From Loktanella sp. 5RATIMAR09 (GTDB lineage Bacteria; Pseudomonadota; Alphaproteobacteria; Rhodobacterales; Rhodobacteraceae), in assembly GCF_001419985.1 (NCBI RefSeq), contig NZ_LJAL01000004.1, positions 124,001 through 188,000 on the forward strand: a stretch of 64,000 nucleotides of DNA. The letters run 5' to 3'. This document shows positions 17,694 to 27,643 of this stretch, piece after piece. The notes beneath the pieces are model-generated. The model ran no database searches, was not told the origin of the DNA, and saw only the letters and a list, made by a program, of their open reading frames with translations. Position numbers and translations under genes: made by a program. How positions within the stretch are numbered: position 1 is the first letter of the stretch; every line of letters starts with the position of its first letter.

Positions 17694-18212
17694 TCAGATG
17701 TCCTGACCTTTCTCCAGCAATCTTTCGATCAGCTCACGCTGTAGATCACCGCTGTCACCGGCCCCAAACTGTCCGGCCCCACTGCTGTAAAGAGAGCCAT
17801 AGGTCTTGGCCACATTCACCGTCTGCGCCACACCAGAGATAAACTGGTTCCGTTCCAATTCCTTGAAAGGGTGCAGGAACACGCCCCATAACTGCCCACC
17901 CGCCACAGCATAGCGAGCATCAAGCGCGCTATCGAAATTGGCCTGCATGACGCGGCGCATCTCTTCGGGTGTCATCGTCTCGGCCGACCGTATCGGGACC
18001 ATTGCGCGCATCCGGTTGGCACCGACATCCGTGACGATCAGGACAGGAATATCATCAATGGTCAGTGAAAAGCCCGCCCCCGCAAGCTGCGCTTCGGGGT
18101 CCAGCGCAAGCACGATCTCGGCCATGCGCGGCAGTGTCATAGGGGGTTCCGCTTCTTGCGACTGCACAGCCGCGGGCAAAAGGAAAGCGAGGACGACGAG
18201 AATACGGATCAT
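17694..18212 (-). CDS. Secreted protein, possible YbjN/secretion-chaperone fold
   Basis: A 172-residue precursor with a signal peptide (MIRILVVLAFLLPAAVQS). The mature part begins TLPRMAEIVLALDPEAQLAG and looks like the YbjN or type III chaperone alpha/beta fold (two-stranded pieces, VMQANFDSALDARYAVAGGQ, then a helix FISGVAQTVNVAKTYGSLY), though I cannot place it firmly. A Gly/Ser-rich linker and a charged C-terminal helix follow. The start is ATG 18212, six bases after AAGGAG; an upstream TTG is rejected. It lies 13 bases before the broken acetyltransferase gene. Function unknown. Confidence 0.6.
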   Translation of the reverse strand: MIRILVVLAFLLPAAVQSQEAEPPMTLPRMAEIVLALDPEAQLAGAGFSLTIDDIPVLIVTDVGANRMRAMVPIRSAETMTPEEMRRVMQANFDSALDARYAVAGGQLWGVFLHPFKELERNQFISGVAQTVNVAKTYGSLYSSGAGQFGAGDSGDLQRELIERLLEKGQDI

Positions 18213-18299
18213 GGGCAACTCCTTGTCTCATGAGCCTAGACCACCATTTCACAAACCGGCAAAGCAAGCATTGGTGAACCATTGAAACATGGTGCCATC

Positions 18300-18906
18300 C
18301 TAATTGCGTACCGCGTCGACGACCTTGATCGCAGCGGCAATTGCCTGTGCCGCCGTCAGCTCTGACGTGTCCAGCAACACCGCATCATCCGCGGGCACAA
18401 GGGGAGCCGCCGCACGGTTCTGATCCCGTGCATCACGTTCTTTGACATCCGCCAGCACCGTCTCAAAAGTGGTCGCGGCGCCAGTGCCCGAAAGCTCCTG
18501 AAACCGCCGTTCGGCGCGGCATTCGGGACTGGCCGTGACAAATAGCTTCACATCTGCAGCAGGACAGATCACCGTACCGATGTCACGCCCGTCCAACACC
18601 GCACCACCATCACGCTTTGCAAAACTGCGTTGAAAGACCACGAGTGCGGCACGCACCTCGGGGATCACCGACCTCGCTGGCCGCTTGCGCCACAGCCGCT
18701 GTGCGCAGGCTGGCATCTTCCAGATCAACAGGATCAAGCGCGCGTGCGGCGGCAACCGGTTCCGCACCTGCGATCACTTTGGCCCCGACTGCACGATAAA
18801 GCAGCCCTGTATCAAGATGCGCAAAACCGAAATGCGCGGCAACTGCCTTGGAAATCGTGCCCTTGCCCGCTGCGGCAGGACCATCAATGGCGACAATAAA
18901 GCTCAT
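18300..18906 (-). pseudogene. cmk: Cytidylate kinase, split by a frameshift
   Basis: The N-terminal half (18906 to about 18670) begins [20 protein letters not shown] with the CMP-kinase P-loop and the LDTGLLYRA acceptor region. The C-terminal half, in another frame, starts at about 18668 with [20 protein letters not shown] and continues [20 protein letters not shown] to the end. The junction is around base 18669: relatives suggest loss of two bases (or gain of one). Neither half alone has all active-site parts, so the enzyme (CMP/dCMP phosphorylation) would be lost unless this is a sequencing error. It overlaps the aroA stop by four bases, as in intact relatives. Confidence 0.85.
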
Positions 18907-20255
18907 GCGTCCATGCGCAGGACCTGCGCACCCAGTCCGGCCATCAGGTCCTCGAATATCGGGAAAGAGGTGGCAATCGGGCTGCCATCATCCACGCTCA
19001 TCGGCTCTTGCGTGGCCATGCCCATGACCATAAAGGCCATCGCAATGCGGTGATCCAGCTGGCTGGCCACTCTCACACCGCCCGGCACGTTGCCATGGCC
19101 CAAGCCGATGACTTTCCACCAATCCAGCCCTTCATCCACGCGCACGCCCGCCGCGCGCAGGCCCTTTGCCATTGCATCAATCCGGTCGCTTTCCTTGACA
19201 CGCAATTCCTTGACGCCCTGCATGTCTGTCACACCTTCCGCAAAAGCCGCGACCACCGACAGCACCGGATATTCGTCAATCATGCTCGCCGCGCGCGCAG
19301 GCGGCACAGCGATGCCACGCAAATCGGGCGAGAATTTCGCGCGCAGGTCGGCCACAGGCTCACCCCCTTCTTCGCGCATATTCTCATAAACCAGATCAGC
19401 ACCCATTTCCTGCAATGTGGTGAACAGACCGGCACGCGTGGGGTTCAGCCCGATATTGGGCACCAGTACATCCGACCCCGGCGTAATGATGGCGGCACAC
19501 ACAGGAAAAGCCGCCGAGGACGGATCGCGGGGGACAACGATGGTTTGCGCGGCCAACTCGGGCTGGCCATCAAGCGTGATCACGCGCCCCTCATCTGTAT
19601 CTTCGACCGTCAAGGTCGCGCCAAAGCCCTGCAACATCCGTTCGGTATGATCGCGGGTCGCTTCCTTTTCGATCACAACGGTCTGACCCGGGGCATTCAG
19701 ACCCGCCAGCAAAACGGCCGATTTTACCTGCGCCGACGGCACCGGCACGACGTACCGCACCGGCACAGGGGCGCGCGCACCCACGACGGTCATCGGCAAC
19801 CGCCCACCGGCACGCCCCACGGCCTGCGCGCCGAAAAGCGCCAGCGGATCAGTCACCCGGCCCATCGGACGCCCGTTCAGCGACGCATCACCGGTATAAG
19901 TCACAGTAATCGGCGAGGTCGCCGCAGCCCCCATTATCAGGCGCACCCCCGTACCGGAATTGCCGCAATCAATCACCTGGTCAGGCTCGGCAAAGCCGCC
20001 AACACCCACGCCACTGACAGTCCACGCCCCGTCACCATGATTGGTCACTGTCGCCCCAAAAGCCTGCATCGCCTTGGCGGTATCCAGCACGTCCTCACCT
20101 TCCAGAAGGCCGGTGATCCGCGTCTCGCCAATGCACATCGCGCCCAAAATCAACGACCGATGCGAAATCGACTTGTCGCCGGGCACATGTGCCTCACCCA
20201 CCAAGGGGCCACAGGGGTGCGATATCATGGGGATCGGGGTGCCGTGACCGGACAT
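18903..20255 (-). CDS. aroA: 3-phosphoshikimate 1-carboxyvinyltransferase (EPSP synthase)
   Basis: A 450-residue shikimate-pathway enzyme joining phosphoenolpyruvate to shikimate-3-phosphate. [20 protein letters not shown] and [14 protein letters not shown] bind substrates, [16 protein letters not shown] is of the class II (CP4-like) form, and [18 protein letters not shown] and [11 protein letters not shown] complete the site. In the loop that carries the resistance-associated Ala in CP4, this protein has Gly (NSGTG), so glyphosate tolerance should not be assumed. ATG 20255 follows AAGGAAG; a TTG six bases upstream is rejected. It is coupled to cmk. Confidence 0.96.
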   Translation of the reverse strand: MSGHGTPIPMISHPCGPLVGEAHVPGDKSISHRSLILGAMCIGETRITGLLEGEDVLDTAKAMQAFGATVTNHGDGAWTVSGVGVGGFAEPDQVIDCGNSGTGVRLIMGAAATSPITVTYTGDASLNGRPMGRVTDPLALFGAQAVGRAGGRLPMTVVGARAPVPVRYVVPVPSAQVKSAVLLAGLNAPGQTVVIEKEATRDHTERMLQGFGATLTVEDTDEGRVITLDGQPELAAQTIVVPRDPSSAAFPVCAAIITPGSDVLVPNIGLNPTRAGLFTTLQEMGADLVYENMREEGGEPVADLRAKFSPDLRGIAVPPARAASMIDEYPVLSVVAAFAEGVTDMQGVKELRVKESDRIDAMAKGLRAAGVRVDEGLDWWKVIGLGHGNVPGGVRVASQLDHRIAMAFMVMGMATQEPMSVDDGSPIATSFPIFEDLMAGLGAQVLRMDA

Positions 20256-20340
20256 TGGCAATCTTCCTTCTTAACTCGCGCGGTTGATAGCGCAGCCGGT
20301 TCGCCGGGTCTATCACCTGTCTTATCATCTTGCCGGAAAT

Positions 20341-20356
20341 ACTCCCCCCGGAGGGT
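20341..20356 (-). terminator. Terminator-like hairpin after trmB
   Basis: On the minus strand CCCTCCGGGGGGAGTATTT: a short GC stem followed by a T-rich tail, 8 bases after the trmB stop. Similar CTCC-N-GGAGTATTT elements are frequent between genes in roseobacters. Confidence 0.4.
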
Positions 20357-20363
20357 CCGACGC

Positions 20364-21077
20364 TCACACCCGGCGGAAGGTCAGATAATGCGGTGTCCGG
20401 CCTTCACGCAGCGCCTTCTGCTCATAGCGTGTCGACACCCAGTCCCCCCAAGGCGCGCGCCAATCGTCAGGCCTTTCGGCCAGCCATTCAAACCCGTGCA
20501 TAGGCACCTGCTCCAACGTCTGGCGGACATAGTCCTTGATGTCAGTCGCAACGCGCAACTCCGCCCCCGGCTTCATCACACGGTGCAAGGGGGCAAGATG
20601 CTCCGGTGTGACAAACCGGCGGCGGTGATGGCGCTTCTTGGGCCAAGGATCAGGATAATTCAGAAATACCTTAGACAGCGTCGCATCAGGCAAAACGTCA
20701 AAGAGATCGCGTACATCGCCCGGATGAACCCGCAGATTGTCCACATCGGCCTTGCGGATTTTGCCCAGGAGCATCGCCACACCGTTGATGAACGGCTCAC
20801 AGCCGATCAGACCAATGTCGGGATAGGTCTGTGCCATATGCACCAGATGCTCACCACCCCCAAAACCGATCTCGAGCCAGACGTCCTTGCCCCCAAACAC
20901 TCCGTCCAGATCAAGGGCGGTCCGGTCGGGGTTCTCTTCCCAACTGATAGGGCCGGGCGATAACGGACCAAGATCATTCTCGAGATAGTCATGCTGGGAC
21001 GCACGGATCGTCTTGCCACGAAAGCGGCCATAGAAATTGCGCCACGGTGCGCCCGAAGGATGGTTGGTTTTACTCAT
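20364..21077 (-). CDS. trmB: tRNA (guanine-N7-)-methyltransferase
   Basis: A 237-residue SAM-dependent enzyme making m7G46 in tRNA. The SAM loop LEIGFGGGEHLVHMAQTYPD and the signature FLNYPDPWPKKRHHRRRFVT are diagnostic; the end GRTPHYLTFRRV is typical. The start is ATG 21077 (MSKTNHPSGAPWRNFYGR); twelve further upstream codons lack similarity. A pair of REP-like palindromes separates it from metK upstream. Confidence 0.95.
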   Translation of the reverse strand: MSKTNHPSGAPWRNFYGRFRGKTIRASQHDYLENDLGPLSPGPISWEENPDRTALDLDGVFGGKDVWLEIGFGGGEHLVHMAQTYPDIGLIGCEPFINGVAMLLGKIRKADVDNLRVHPGDVRDLFDVLPDATLSKVFLNYPDPWPKKRHHRRRFVTPEHLAPLHRVMKPGAELRVATDIKDYVRQTLEQVPMHGFEWLAERPDDWRAPWGDWVSTRYEQKALREGRTPHYLTFRRV

Positions 21078-21118
21078 GAGCGGGGCTTTAACAAGGGCAT
21101 GCAGTTTTCGCAATCAGC

Positions 21119-21182
21119 AGGGTGGATCAAGATCCACCCTACGCAGCGTGCAAACTGTAAGGTGGGTCTTGACCCACCCTAC
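21119..21182. repeat. Doublet of REP-like palindromes between metK and trmB
   Basis: First unit 21119-21140: AGGGTGGATC-aa-GATCCACCCT, perfect 10-bp arms. Second unit 21157-21182: GTAAGGTGGGTC-tt-GACCCACCCTAC, one mismatch. A 16-base spacer separates them. Single units of the same family occur at 27618, 30444 and 48714. The element lies 6 bases after the metK stop, so it may also shape metK mRNA ends. Confidence 0.85.
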
Positions 21183-21187
21183 CGTGA

Positions 21188-22369
21188 TCAGACAGCGCGC
21201 TTGAGCGCCGCAACCAGATCGGTCCGTTCCCAGCTGAACCCGCCATCCGCATCCGGCGCACGGCCAAAGTGACCGTAGGCCGCTGTGCGTTCGTAAATCG
21301 GCTTGTTCAGGCTCAGATGCTCGCGGATACCGCGCGGCGTCAAATCCATGACCTGTGCGATCGCACGCTCGATCGCGGCTGGATCAACCTCGCCCGTGCC
21401 GTGGGTGTCAGCATAGATCGACAAGGGCTTGGCCACACCGATTGCATAGCTCAGCTGGATCGTGCAGCGCTCTGCCATGCCAGCCGCCACCACGTTCTTG
21501 GCCAGATAGCGCGATGCATAGGCCGCAGACCGGTCCACCTTGGTCGGATCCTTGCCCGAGAAAGCACCGCCACCATGCGGGGCCGCACCACCGTAGGTAT
21601 CCACGATAATCTTGCGCCCCGTCAGACCCGCATCGCCATCAGGCCCGCCGATCACGAATGTGCCCGTCGGGTTTACCCACCATTCGGTCCGCGCAGTAAT
21701 CAGACCCTCCGGCATCACTTCGCGGATGTAAGGCTCGACAATCGCGCGAATATCCGCGCTGGTCTGGTTCTCGTCGCTATGCTGGGTCGACAGCACAATA
21801 GACATCGCCTCAACCGGCTTGCCGTTTTCATAGCGCAGCGACACCTGGCTCTTGGCATCAGGGCGCAGCGTTGGTTCTTCGCCGGATTTGCGTACCTCGG
21901 CCAGACGGCGCAGGATCGCGTGGGCATATTGGATCGGGGCCGGCATCAGGGCATCGGTTTCAGTTGTGGCATAGCCAAACATGATCCCCTGATCGCCAGC
22001 ACCTTCTTCTTTGGTTTCGGATCCATTCACACCTTGGGCGATATGCGCGGATTGCTCATGCAGCAGGTTCGTAATCTCGCATGTCGCGTGATGGAATTTA
22101 TCCTGTTCGTACCCGATGTCTTTGATACAGGCGCGCGCAATGTCTTCGATGCGCGCCATATGATCTTTCAGCTTGGACTGGTCAGACAGGCCCACTTCGC
22201 CGCCGATCACCACACGGTTTGTCGTCGCGAAAGTCTCGCAAGCGACACGCGCTTCGGGTTCTTCGGTCAGGAATGCGTCCAGAATACTGTCGGAAATGCG
22301 GTCGCAGACCTTATCAGGATGCCCCTCTGAAACGGATTCAGAGGTGAAGATGTAATTGTTACGCGTCAT
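21188..22369 (-). CDS. metK: S-adenosylmethionine synthase
   Basis: A 393-residue enzyme making SAM from methionine and [23 protein letters not shown] binds ATP and magnesium, [10 protein letters not shown] is the active-site loop, and [20 protein letters not shown] the phosphate loop. The start ATG 22369 ([12 protein letters not shown]) is set by the SAM/SAH riboswitch directly upstream, whose conserved GGAGCA serves as the ribosome binding site. A much longer in-frame extension upstream is riboswitch and promoter DNA, not protein. SAM itself is thus expected to repress translation. Confidence 0.97.
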   Translation of the reverse strand: MTRNNYIFTSESVSEGHPDKVCDRISDSILDAFLTEEPEARVACETFATTNRVVIGGEVGLSDQSKLKDHMARIEDIARACIKDIGYEQDKFHHATCEITNLLHEQSAHIAQGVNGSETKEEGAGDQGIMFGYATTETDALMPAPIQYAHAILRRLAEVRKSGEEPTLRPDAKSQVSLRYENGKPVEAMSIVLSTQHSDENQTSADIRAIVEPYIREVMPEGLITARTEWWVNPTGTFVIGGPDGDAGLTGRKIIVDTYGGAAPHGGGAFSGKDPTKVDRSAAYASRYLAKNVVAAGMAERCTIQLSYAIGVAKPLSIYADTHGTGEVDPAAIERAIAQVMDLTPRGIREHLSLNKPIYERTAAYGHFGRAPDADGGFSWERTDLVAALKRAV

Positions 22370-22376
22370 GGGGATG

Positions 22377-22420
22377 TGCTCCAGTAAGTTATACCGCCAC
22401 GTCAGGAAGCCGTTGTGACA
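22377..22420 (-). promoter_or_regulatory. SAM/SAH riboswitch controlling metK
   Basis: The minus strand reads GTCACAACGGCTTCCTGACG followed by TGGC, a variable AT-rich loop, then ACTGGAGCA. This matches the SAM/SAH aptamer known from Rhodobacterales: GUCAC pairs with GUGGC, and the UCCU of the hairpin loop can pair with the downstream GGAG, hiding the metK ribosome site in a pseudoknot when ligand binds. The GGAGCA ends 7 bases before the ATG. Recognised from memory of the motif. Confidence 0.9.
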
Positions 22421-22432
22421 GAATCGAACACC

Positions 22433-22461
22433 CCGATATGGTGTGCCCGCTGCTAGGTCAA
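22433..22461 (-). promoter_or_regulatory. Predicted sigma70 promoter of metK
   Basis: On the minus strand TTGACC (22461-22456), 17 bases, TATCGG (22438-22433). The -35 overlaps the lnt stop region. Initiation near 22426 would start the transcript about six bases before the riboswitch, a sensible arrangement. Confidence 0.6.
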
Positions 22462-23957
22462 TCGCTATCACGTCTGGCCCTGAAATAACCGCCAAAGATG
22501 AACAAAAGCACCAACAGGACAACCGGCAGATCGCCCCATTGACTATAGGGTGTCGCCCCAAGGGCTGCAGGCAGAGGCGCATCAATCGCACCATCAACAC
22601 CCAGCGGCAATGCGGCGGTGATACGCCCTTTGGGATCAATCATCGCACTGATGCCGGTGTTGGCAACGCGCACCATCGGCAAACCCTGCTCGATTGCGCG
22701 CAACCGCGCCTGTGCCAGATGTTGGTGCGGGCCTGCGGCCTCGCCGAACCATGCATCATTCGTGATCAACAACAACAACCGCGGGCGGATATCGCCATAA
22801 GTGATTTCCTCGGCAAAAATCCCCTCATAGCAAATCAGGGGCACTGCAGGGCCAATGCCGGGCAGATCAACCGGCCCGGGCGTCGCACCCGGCGTAAAGC
22901 CGACCCCTAGATTGCGGGCCAGCCCCGTGGCCCCCAATTGCCCCAAGAGCCGGGCACCCGGAATATATTCACCGAAGGGCACCAGATGGCGCTTGTCATA
23001 GATGCTTTGCACCGCCCCGCCAGGGCCAACGACGACCAGACTGTTATAGGCCCTTGCCGCAGCATCGCGCCGCTGGATCCCGAAAACAAGTGGTGCACCA
23101 CGCGCGGCATCAGTCAAAAAGCCCATATCATCGTCGATGTGGTTCAACAGATAGGGAACGGCTGTTTCGGGCCAGACCACCAGATCAGGCACAGGGCCCT
23201 CGGCGCTATGAGTGGTCAGTCGGTGCAGAAAAACATCTGAAAAGGCAGGGTCCCATTTCTGCGCTTGCGGGGCATTGGGCTGCACCAGACGCACGATTGG
23301 CAAATCATCGGATGGCTGCCCTACCGGTCCGGGGCGCAGCACAAAGGACAGCGCCAGCACCAGCCCCAGCACCACAAGCCCCACAATCCGCGCAGACCCC
23401 GTCAGGGCTGCGACAGCCAGCCCGCAAAGCACCGCCAGAAACGTCAATAAATGCGGCCCGCCAAAGGCCGCCACCTGCGCCAACCCTGTCGTCACCCAGA
23501 CATGGCCCAGCAAAGCCCAAGGGAACCCTGTCAGAACCAGTGAACGCAACACCTCGGCGCCGACCAACATCAGGGCAAACATCATCATGCTGCGCGGCGC
23601 GACCTTTGACGCCACCCAAGCCGCGAGCGCCCAGAAAATCGCAGCCCCTGCCGCCATCAAGAACAGCGCAAAGGGGGCCATCCAGCCATGCCGCTCGATG
23701 TCGACAAGAAAAGGCTCGACAATCCAGCGCAGGCTGAAGGCGAAATAGCCGAACCCGAAGGCCCAAGCATGAAAAACGCTCTGACGACGCGACAGCGCAT
23801 GCGGATACAGGGCAAACACAACGCCCAGCGCAAGGATCGTCGCAGGCCAAAAGTCAAAAGGCGCTTGGCCCAATCCCGCCACAGCCCCCAAAGCCGCAAA
23901 CGCGAGAAGCCGCAACAACGGCCCGCGCGCAGCAAACTGCGCGCCAATGTTAGCCAT
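22458..23957 (-). CDS. lnt: Apolipoprotein N-acyltransferase
   Basis: A 499-residue inner membrane enzyme that adds the third acyl chain to lipoproteins. About seven to eight N-terminal helices precede a periplasmic carbon-nitrogen hydrolase domain: the triad Glu is in [12 protein letters not shown], the Lys in [12 protein letters not shown], the Cys in [12 protein letters not shown]. One C-terminal helix closes it. The ATG at 23957 overlaps the end of corC, as is standard in alphaproteobacteria. Confidence 0.95.
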   Translation of the reverse strand: MANIGAQFAARGPLLRLLAFAALGAVAGLGQAPFDFWPATILALGVVFALYPHALSRRQSVFHAWAFGFGYFAFSLRWIVEPFLVDIERHGWMAPFALFLMAAGAAIFWALAAWVASKVAPRSMMMFALMLVGAEVLRSLVLTGFPWALLGHVWVTTGLAQVAAFGGPHLLTFLAVLCGLAVAALTGSARIVGLVVLGLVLALSFVLRPGPVGQPSDDLPIVRLVQPNAPQAQKWDPAFSDVFLHRLTTHSAEGPVPDLVVWPETAVPYLLNHIDDDMGFLTDAARGAPLVFGIQRRDAAARAYNSLVVVGPGGAVQSIYDKRHLVPFGEYIPGARLLGQLGATGLARNLGVGFTPGATPGPVDLPGIGPAVPLICYEGIFAEEITYGDIRPRLLLLITNDAWFGEAAGPHQHLAQARLRAIEQGLPMVRVANTGISAMIDPKGRITAALPLGVDGAIDAPLPAALGATPYSQWGDLPVVLLVLLFIFGGYFRARRDSD

Positions 23958-24837
23958 TGCTTGCCGATGTCAGGCGGACGCGCAACCGTTTGATCCGGCG
24001 CGGGTCGGCATCCACGACTTCGAATTCGGGCCCTGCAGGGTGCACGATGACCTCACCACGCGCAGGCAAATGGCCTGCAAGCATTGTCACCAACCCGCCG
24101 AGCGTATCAATTTCTTCCTCGTCGATCTCCTCGGCCTCGGTCAGGTTCAAACCGATCTCGGCCTCGAAGTCATCCAGGTCCGTACGGGCCTGCGCCAGAT
24201 AACACCCGGGTTTTTCAAGCACCCAGCTCTTGGCCTCTTCGATATCATGTTCGTCCTCGATCTCGCCGACGACCTGTTCAATGACGTCCTCAATGGTGAC
24301 CAAGCCGTCTGTGCCACCATATTCGTCAATGACGAGGGCCATGTGGATACGTTCGGCCTGCATCTTTTGCAGCAGCACACCGAGCGGCATCGAAGGGGGA
24401 ACAAAAATCAAAGGGCGGACCATTTCACGCAGGTCCAGTTCCTGACGATTGCCGTTGAACCCGTGCCGCAGCGCAAAATCCTTGAGGTTGGCAATTCCGA
24501 TGGGCGTATCCAGCGTGCCGTCATATACCGGCAAACGGGTCATGCCGCTGGTCCGGAACACTTCGACCAGTTCATCCTTTGTAATTGTAACCGGCACGGC
24601 CACGATATCAGGCTTGGGGATCGACACGTCTTCCACGCGCATCCGGCGCAGATTGAGCATCCCCAGCATCGCACCTGCTGCATTCACATTCTCGCGTGGT
24701 GTCTCGTGGTTTTCTTCTGATGTCGCGGGCGCGGAAAACACGTTTACCAAACGCGAAAATAGCCCGGGAGAGGTCTCCGTCTCATCCTGCTGCGCGCTTT
24801 GCGCAGCGCTAGACGGTCCTTCGTCTGTGTCGCCCAT
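23950..24837 (-). CDS. corC: CBS/CorC_HlyC-domain protein (CorC-like)
   Basis: A 295-residue cytosolic protein: an acidic N-terminal tail, two CBS domains (around residues 70-195; [38 protein letters not shown]-like core) and a CorC_HlyC transporter-associated domain at the C-terminus ([35 protein letters not shown]). Relatives are linked with magnesium and cobalt efflux and tolerance, but lack membrane helices like this one. It overlaps lnt by eight bases and follows ybeY. Confidence 0.9.
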   Translation of the reverse strand: MGDTDEGPSSAAQSAQQDETETSPGLFSRLVNVFSAPATSEENHETPRENVNAAGAMLGMLNLRRMRVEDVSIPKPDIVAVPVTITKDELVEVFRTSGMTRLPVYDGTLDTPIGIANLKDFALRHGFNGNRQELDLREMVRPLIFVPPSMPLGVLLQKMQAERIHMALVIDEYGGTDGLVTIEDVIEQVVGEIEDEHDIEEAKSWVLEKPGCYLAQARTDLDDFEAEIGLNLTEAEEIDEEEIDTLGGLVTMLAGHLPARGEVIVHPAGPEFEVVDADPRRIKRLRVRLTSASNG

Positions 24838-24870
24838 TTTATCCTTACCTATGTGGGTCAGTTGACCCGA

Positions 24871-25355
24871 TTACTCCCTATATGGGTCAGGAACACCCAG
24901 TTTGCCAAGTATCTCTGTTTCCAAGCCTTCCATTAAGGTGGCATCGCGGTCACGTTCGTGATCAAAACCCAATAAATGAAGGGTGCCATGAACAAGTAAA
25001 TGAAGCGTATGATCGCGCAAAGGTTTGCCCGCCTCGGTCGCCTCGCGCGCGCAAGTGTCATAGGCAATGGCAATATCGCCCAATTCAGGGTCCGGCACGG
25101 GCTGTGGCGGTACAGGCATTTCGCCGTCAATCGCTGCACCGCGTTCTTCTGAAGGCCAGCTCAGGACATTGGTCGGCATGGGCTTGTCACGAAAATCGGC
25201 ATTCAGCGCGGCGATACGCGTGTCATCACAGGCCAGCAGGCTGATCTCGAAAACCGAAGGCTCTAACCCCAGCCGTTCAAGTGCCGCATCGCAGGCCAAT
25301 TGCGCCAGGGCATCAATGTCGCCCCAGCGCTCATCCTCGACAACACAATCGACAC

Positions 25356-25359
<4 letters not shown>
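24871..25359 (-). CDS. ybeY: Endoribonuclease YbeY
   Basis: A 162-residue single-strand-specific endoribonuclease for 16S rRNA maturation and ribosome quality control. The zinc motif HLLVHGTLHLLGFDHERD carries the three His; NADFRDKPMPTNVLSWP is also conserved. The start is GTG at 25359, overlapping the phoH stop as GTGA, so translation is coupled. Between its stop and corC lies the small dyad GGGTCA-gt-TGACCC (24855-24868). Confidence 0.95.
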
Positions 25360-26369
<1,010 letters not shown>

Positions 26370-26428
26370 TCAGCTCTCCTCTTTGTCTATATCTAGGTAT
26401 CGTGGCAAGTGCACGCACAAGGCGCAAG

Positions 26429-26446
26429 GCTCTTTGCGCAAAGAGC
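26429..26446. promoter_or_regulatory. 18-bp perfect palindrome between phoH and the CorA/ZntB gene
   Basis: GCTCTTTGCGCAAAGAGC reads the same on both strands. It lies 60 bases upstream of phoH and about 195 bases upstream of the divergent transporter gene. A dimeric regulator site is possible; no partner can be named. Confidence 0.35.
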
Positions 26447-26640
26447 GGATATTGAGTGCGCCCTGTTTCATACGATGTAGATGCGGCGCAGCGTTCTTCC
26501 ACCTTAAACCTTTGATGCACCGACAAAACACCCTATCCAAGACGCAAATTGCCAAATGCTATAAACTTGCGCAAAATGCCGCGAAAAGGGCCATGACCGC
26601 TGCCGGATAGGTGGATCTGCGCCAAGAGGAGAGCACAGTC

Positions 26641-27621
26641 ATGGTGAAGAGGGATTCGATCAGCTTTGTCTTCACCGGATCAGGCATCGGCACGCCGGTC
26701 AGCCCCGAAGAATTTGTCGCCACCTTAGCGACACTCGCCCCGCCCGGCTTTGGCTGGCTGCACCTGAACAGAGCGGACACGAAGACGCCTGTGCTACTGG
26801 CCGAGGCCGGGCTGGATCATTTCGTGATTTCCGCCCTCATCGCCGATGAAACCCGCCCGCGCTGCACAGTGCATGGCAACGGCGTGCTCTTGAACCTGCG
26901 CGGTGTAAACCTGAATCCTGATGCAGAACCCGAAGACATGGTGTCGGTGCGGCTCTGGCTGGAACACCAGCGGGTGATCGGGGTTTGGGGACGGCCCCTT
27001 TTTGCGGTGCAGGATCTGGCCGAGACAGTGACACGCGGCGAGGCCCCCCGATCACCGGGCGATTTTGTGGCGAAGCTGGCGTTACGCCTGACAGATCGGG
27101 CCGAACCGGTCGTGGCGACCCTGAACGAAGAAATCGACACGCTGGAAGAGGCGGTCATTGATCCCAAGGCCCAAGTGTCACGGGCGCGTCTCGGTGGCTT
27201 GCGGCGCAAAGCCATCGTGCTGCGCCGCTATTTCGTGCCGCAACGCGACGCCCTGACCACGTTAGAGATAGAGGACCTGGGCTGGCTGGATGCCCATGAC
27301 CGCGCCCGCCTGCGCGAAGCGGCGGAACGGGTCCAGCGGTTTGGCGAGGAACTCGATGCGATCCGCGACCGTGCGCAGATCGTGCATGACCAGATCATGG
27401 ACAACCGCGCCGAAGCGATGAACCAACGCATGCTTTTGTTGTCGATTGTATCCGCGATTTTCCTGCCTTTGGGGTTGTTGACCGGATTGCTGGGCATCAA
27501 TGTCGGCGGCATGCCCGGCGTTGATGATCCGCGCGCATTCTGGGCCGTCTGTCTGGCATTGGTTGTGCTGGGGGCGGGACTGGTGTGGATGTTCCGGAAA
27601 CTGGGACTGTTCCGTACGTAA
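26641..27621 (+). CDS. zntB: CorA-like divalent cation transporter, ZntB type
   Basis: A 326-residue member of the 2-TM-GxN family: a large N-terminal cytosolic domain, a long coiled helix (LREAAERVQRFGEELDAIRD), then two C-terminal helices around the pore motif GIN (GLLTGLLGINVGGMPG; CorA proper has GMN). GIN or GVN motifs and the short basic C-terminus (RKLGLFRT) favour a ZntB-type zinc carrier. The start ATG 26641 is seven bases after GAGGAGAG. The TAA stop is formed by a REP-like palindrome that it shares with the convergent miaB. Confidence 0.86.
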   Translation: MVKRDSISFVFTGSGIGTPVSPEEFVATLATLAPPGFGWLHLNRADTKTPVLLAEAGLDHFVISALIADETRPRCTVHGNGVLLNLRGVNLNPDAEPEDMVSVRLWLEHQRVIGVWGRPLFAVQDLAETVTRGEAPRSPGDFVAKLALRLTDRAEPVVATLNEEIDTLEEAVIDPKAQVSRARLGGLRRKAIVLRRYFVPQRDALTTLEIEDLGWLDAHDRARLREAAERVQRFGEELDAIRDRAQIVHDQIMDNRAEAMNQRMLLLSIVSAIFLPLGLLTGLLGINVGGMPGVDDPRAFWAVCLALVVLGAGLVWMFRKLGLFRT

Positions 27622-27643
27622 GGTGGATTTTAATCCACCTTAC
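27618..27643. repeat. REP-like palindrome providing both stop codons of convergent genes
   Basis: GTAAGGTGGATT-tt-AATCCACCTTAC, perfect 12-bp arms. The TAA at 27619-27621 ends the zntB-like gene and the TAA at 27642-27640 on the other strand ends miaB, so the element is the whole junction. It could fold at the 3' end of both mRNAs. Confidence 0.92.

Noticed and set aside
19008-20963. 651-codon plus-strand open frame
   Set aside because: It is antisense to aroA and trmB, His- and Arg-rich, and typical of GC-rich shadow frames.
24855-24868. GGGTCA-gt-TGACCC dyad between ybeY and corC as another REP unit
   Set aside because: It lacks the GTAAGG/CCTTAC flanks and the GTGG core spacing of the REP family; probably a chance or minor hairpin.
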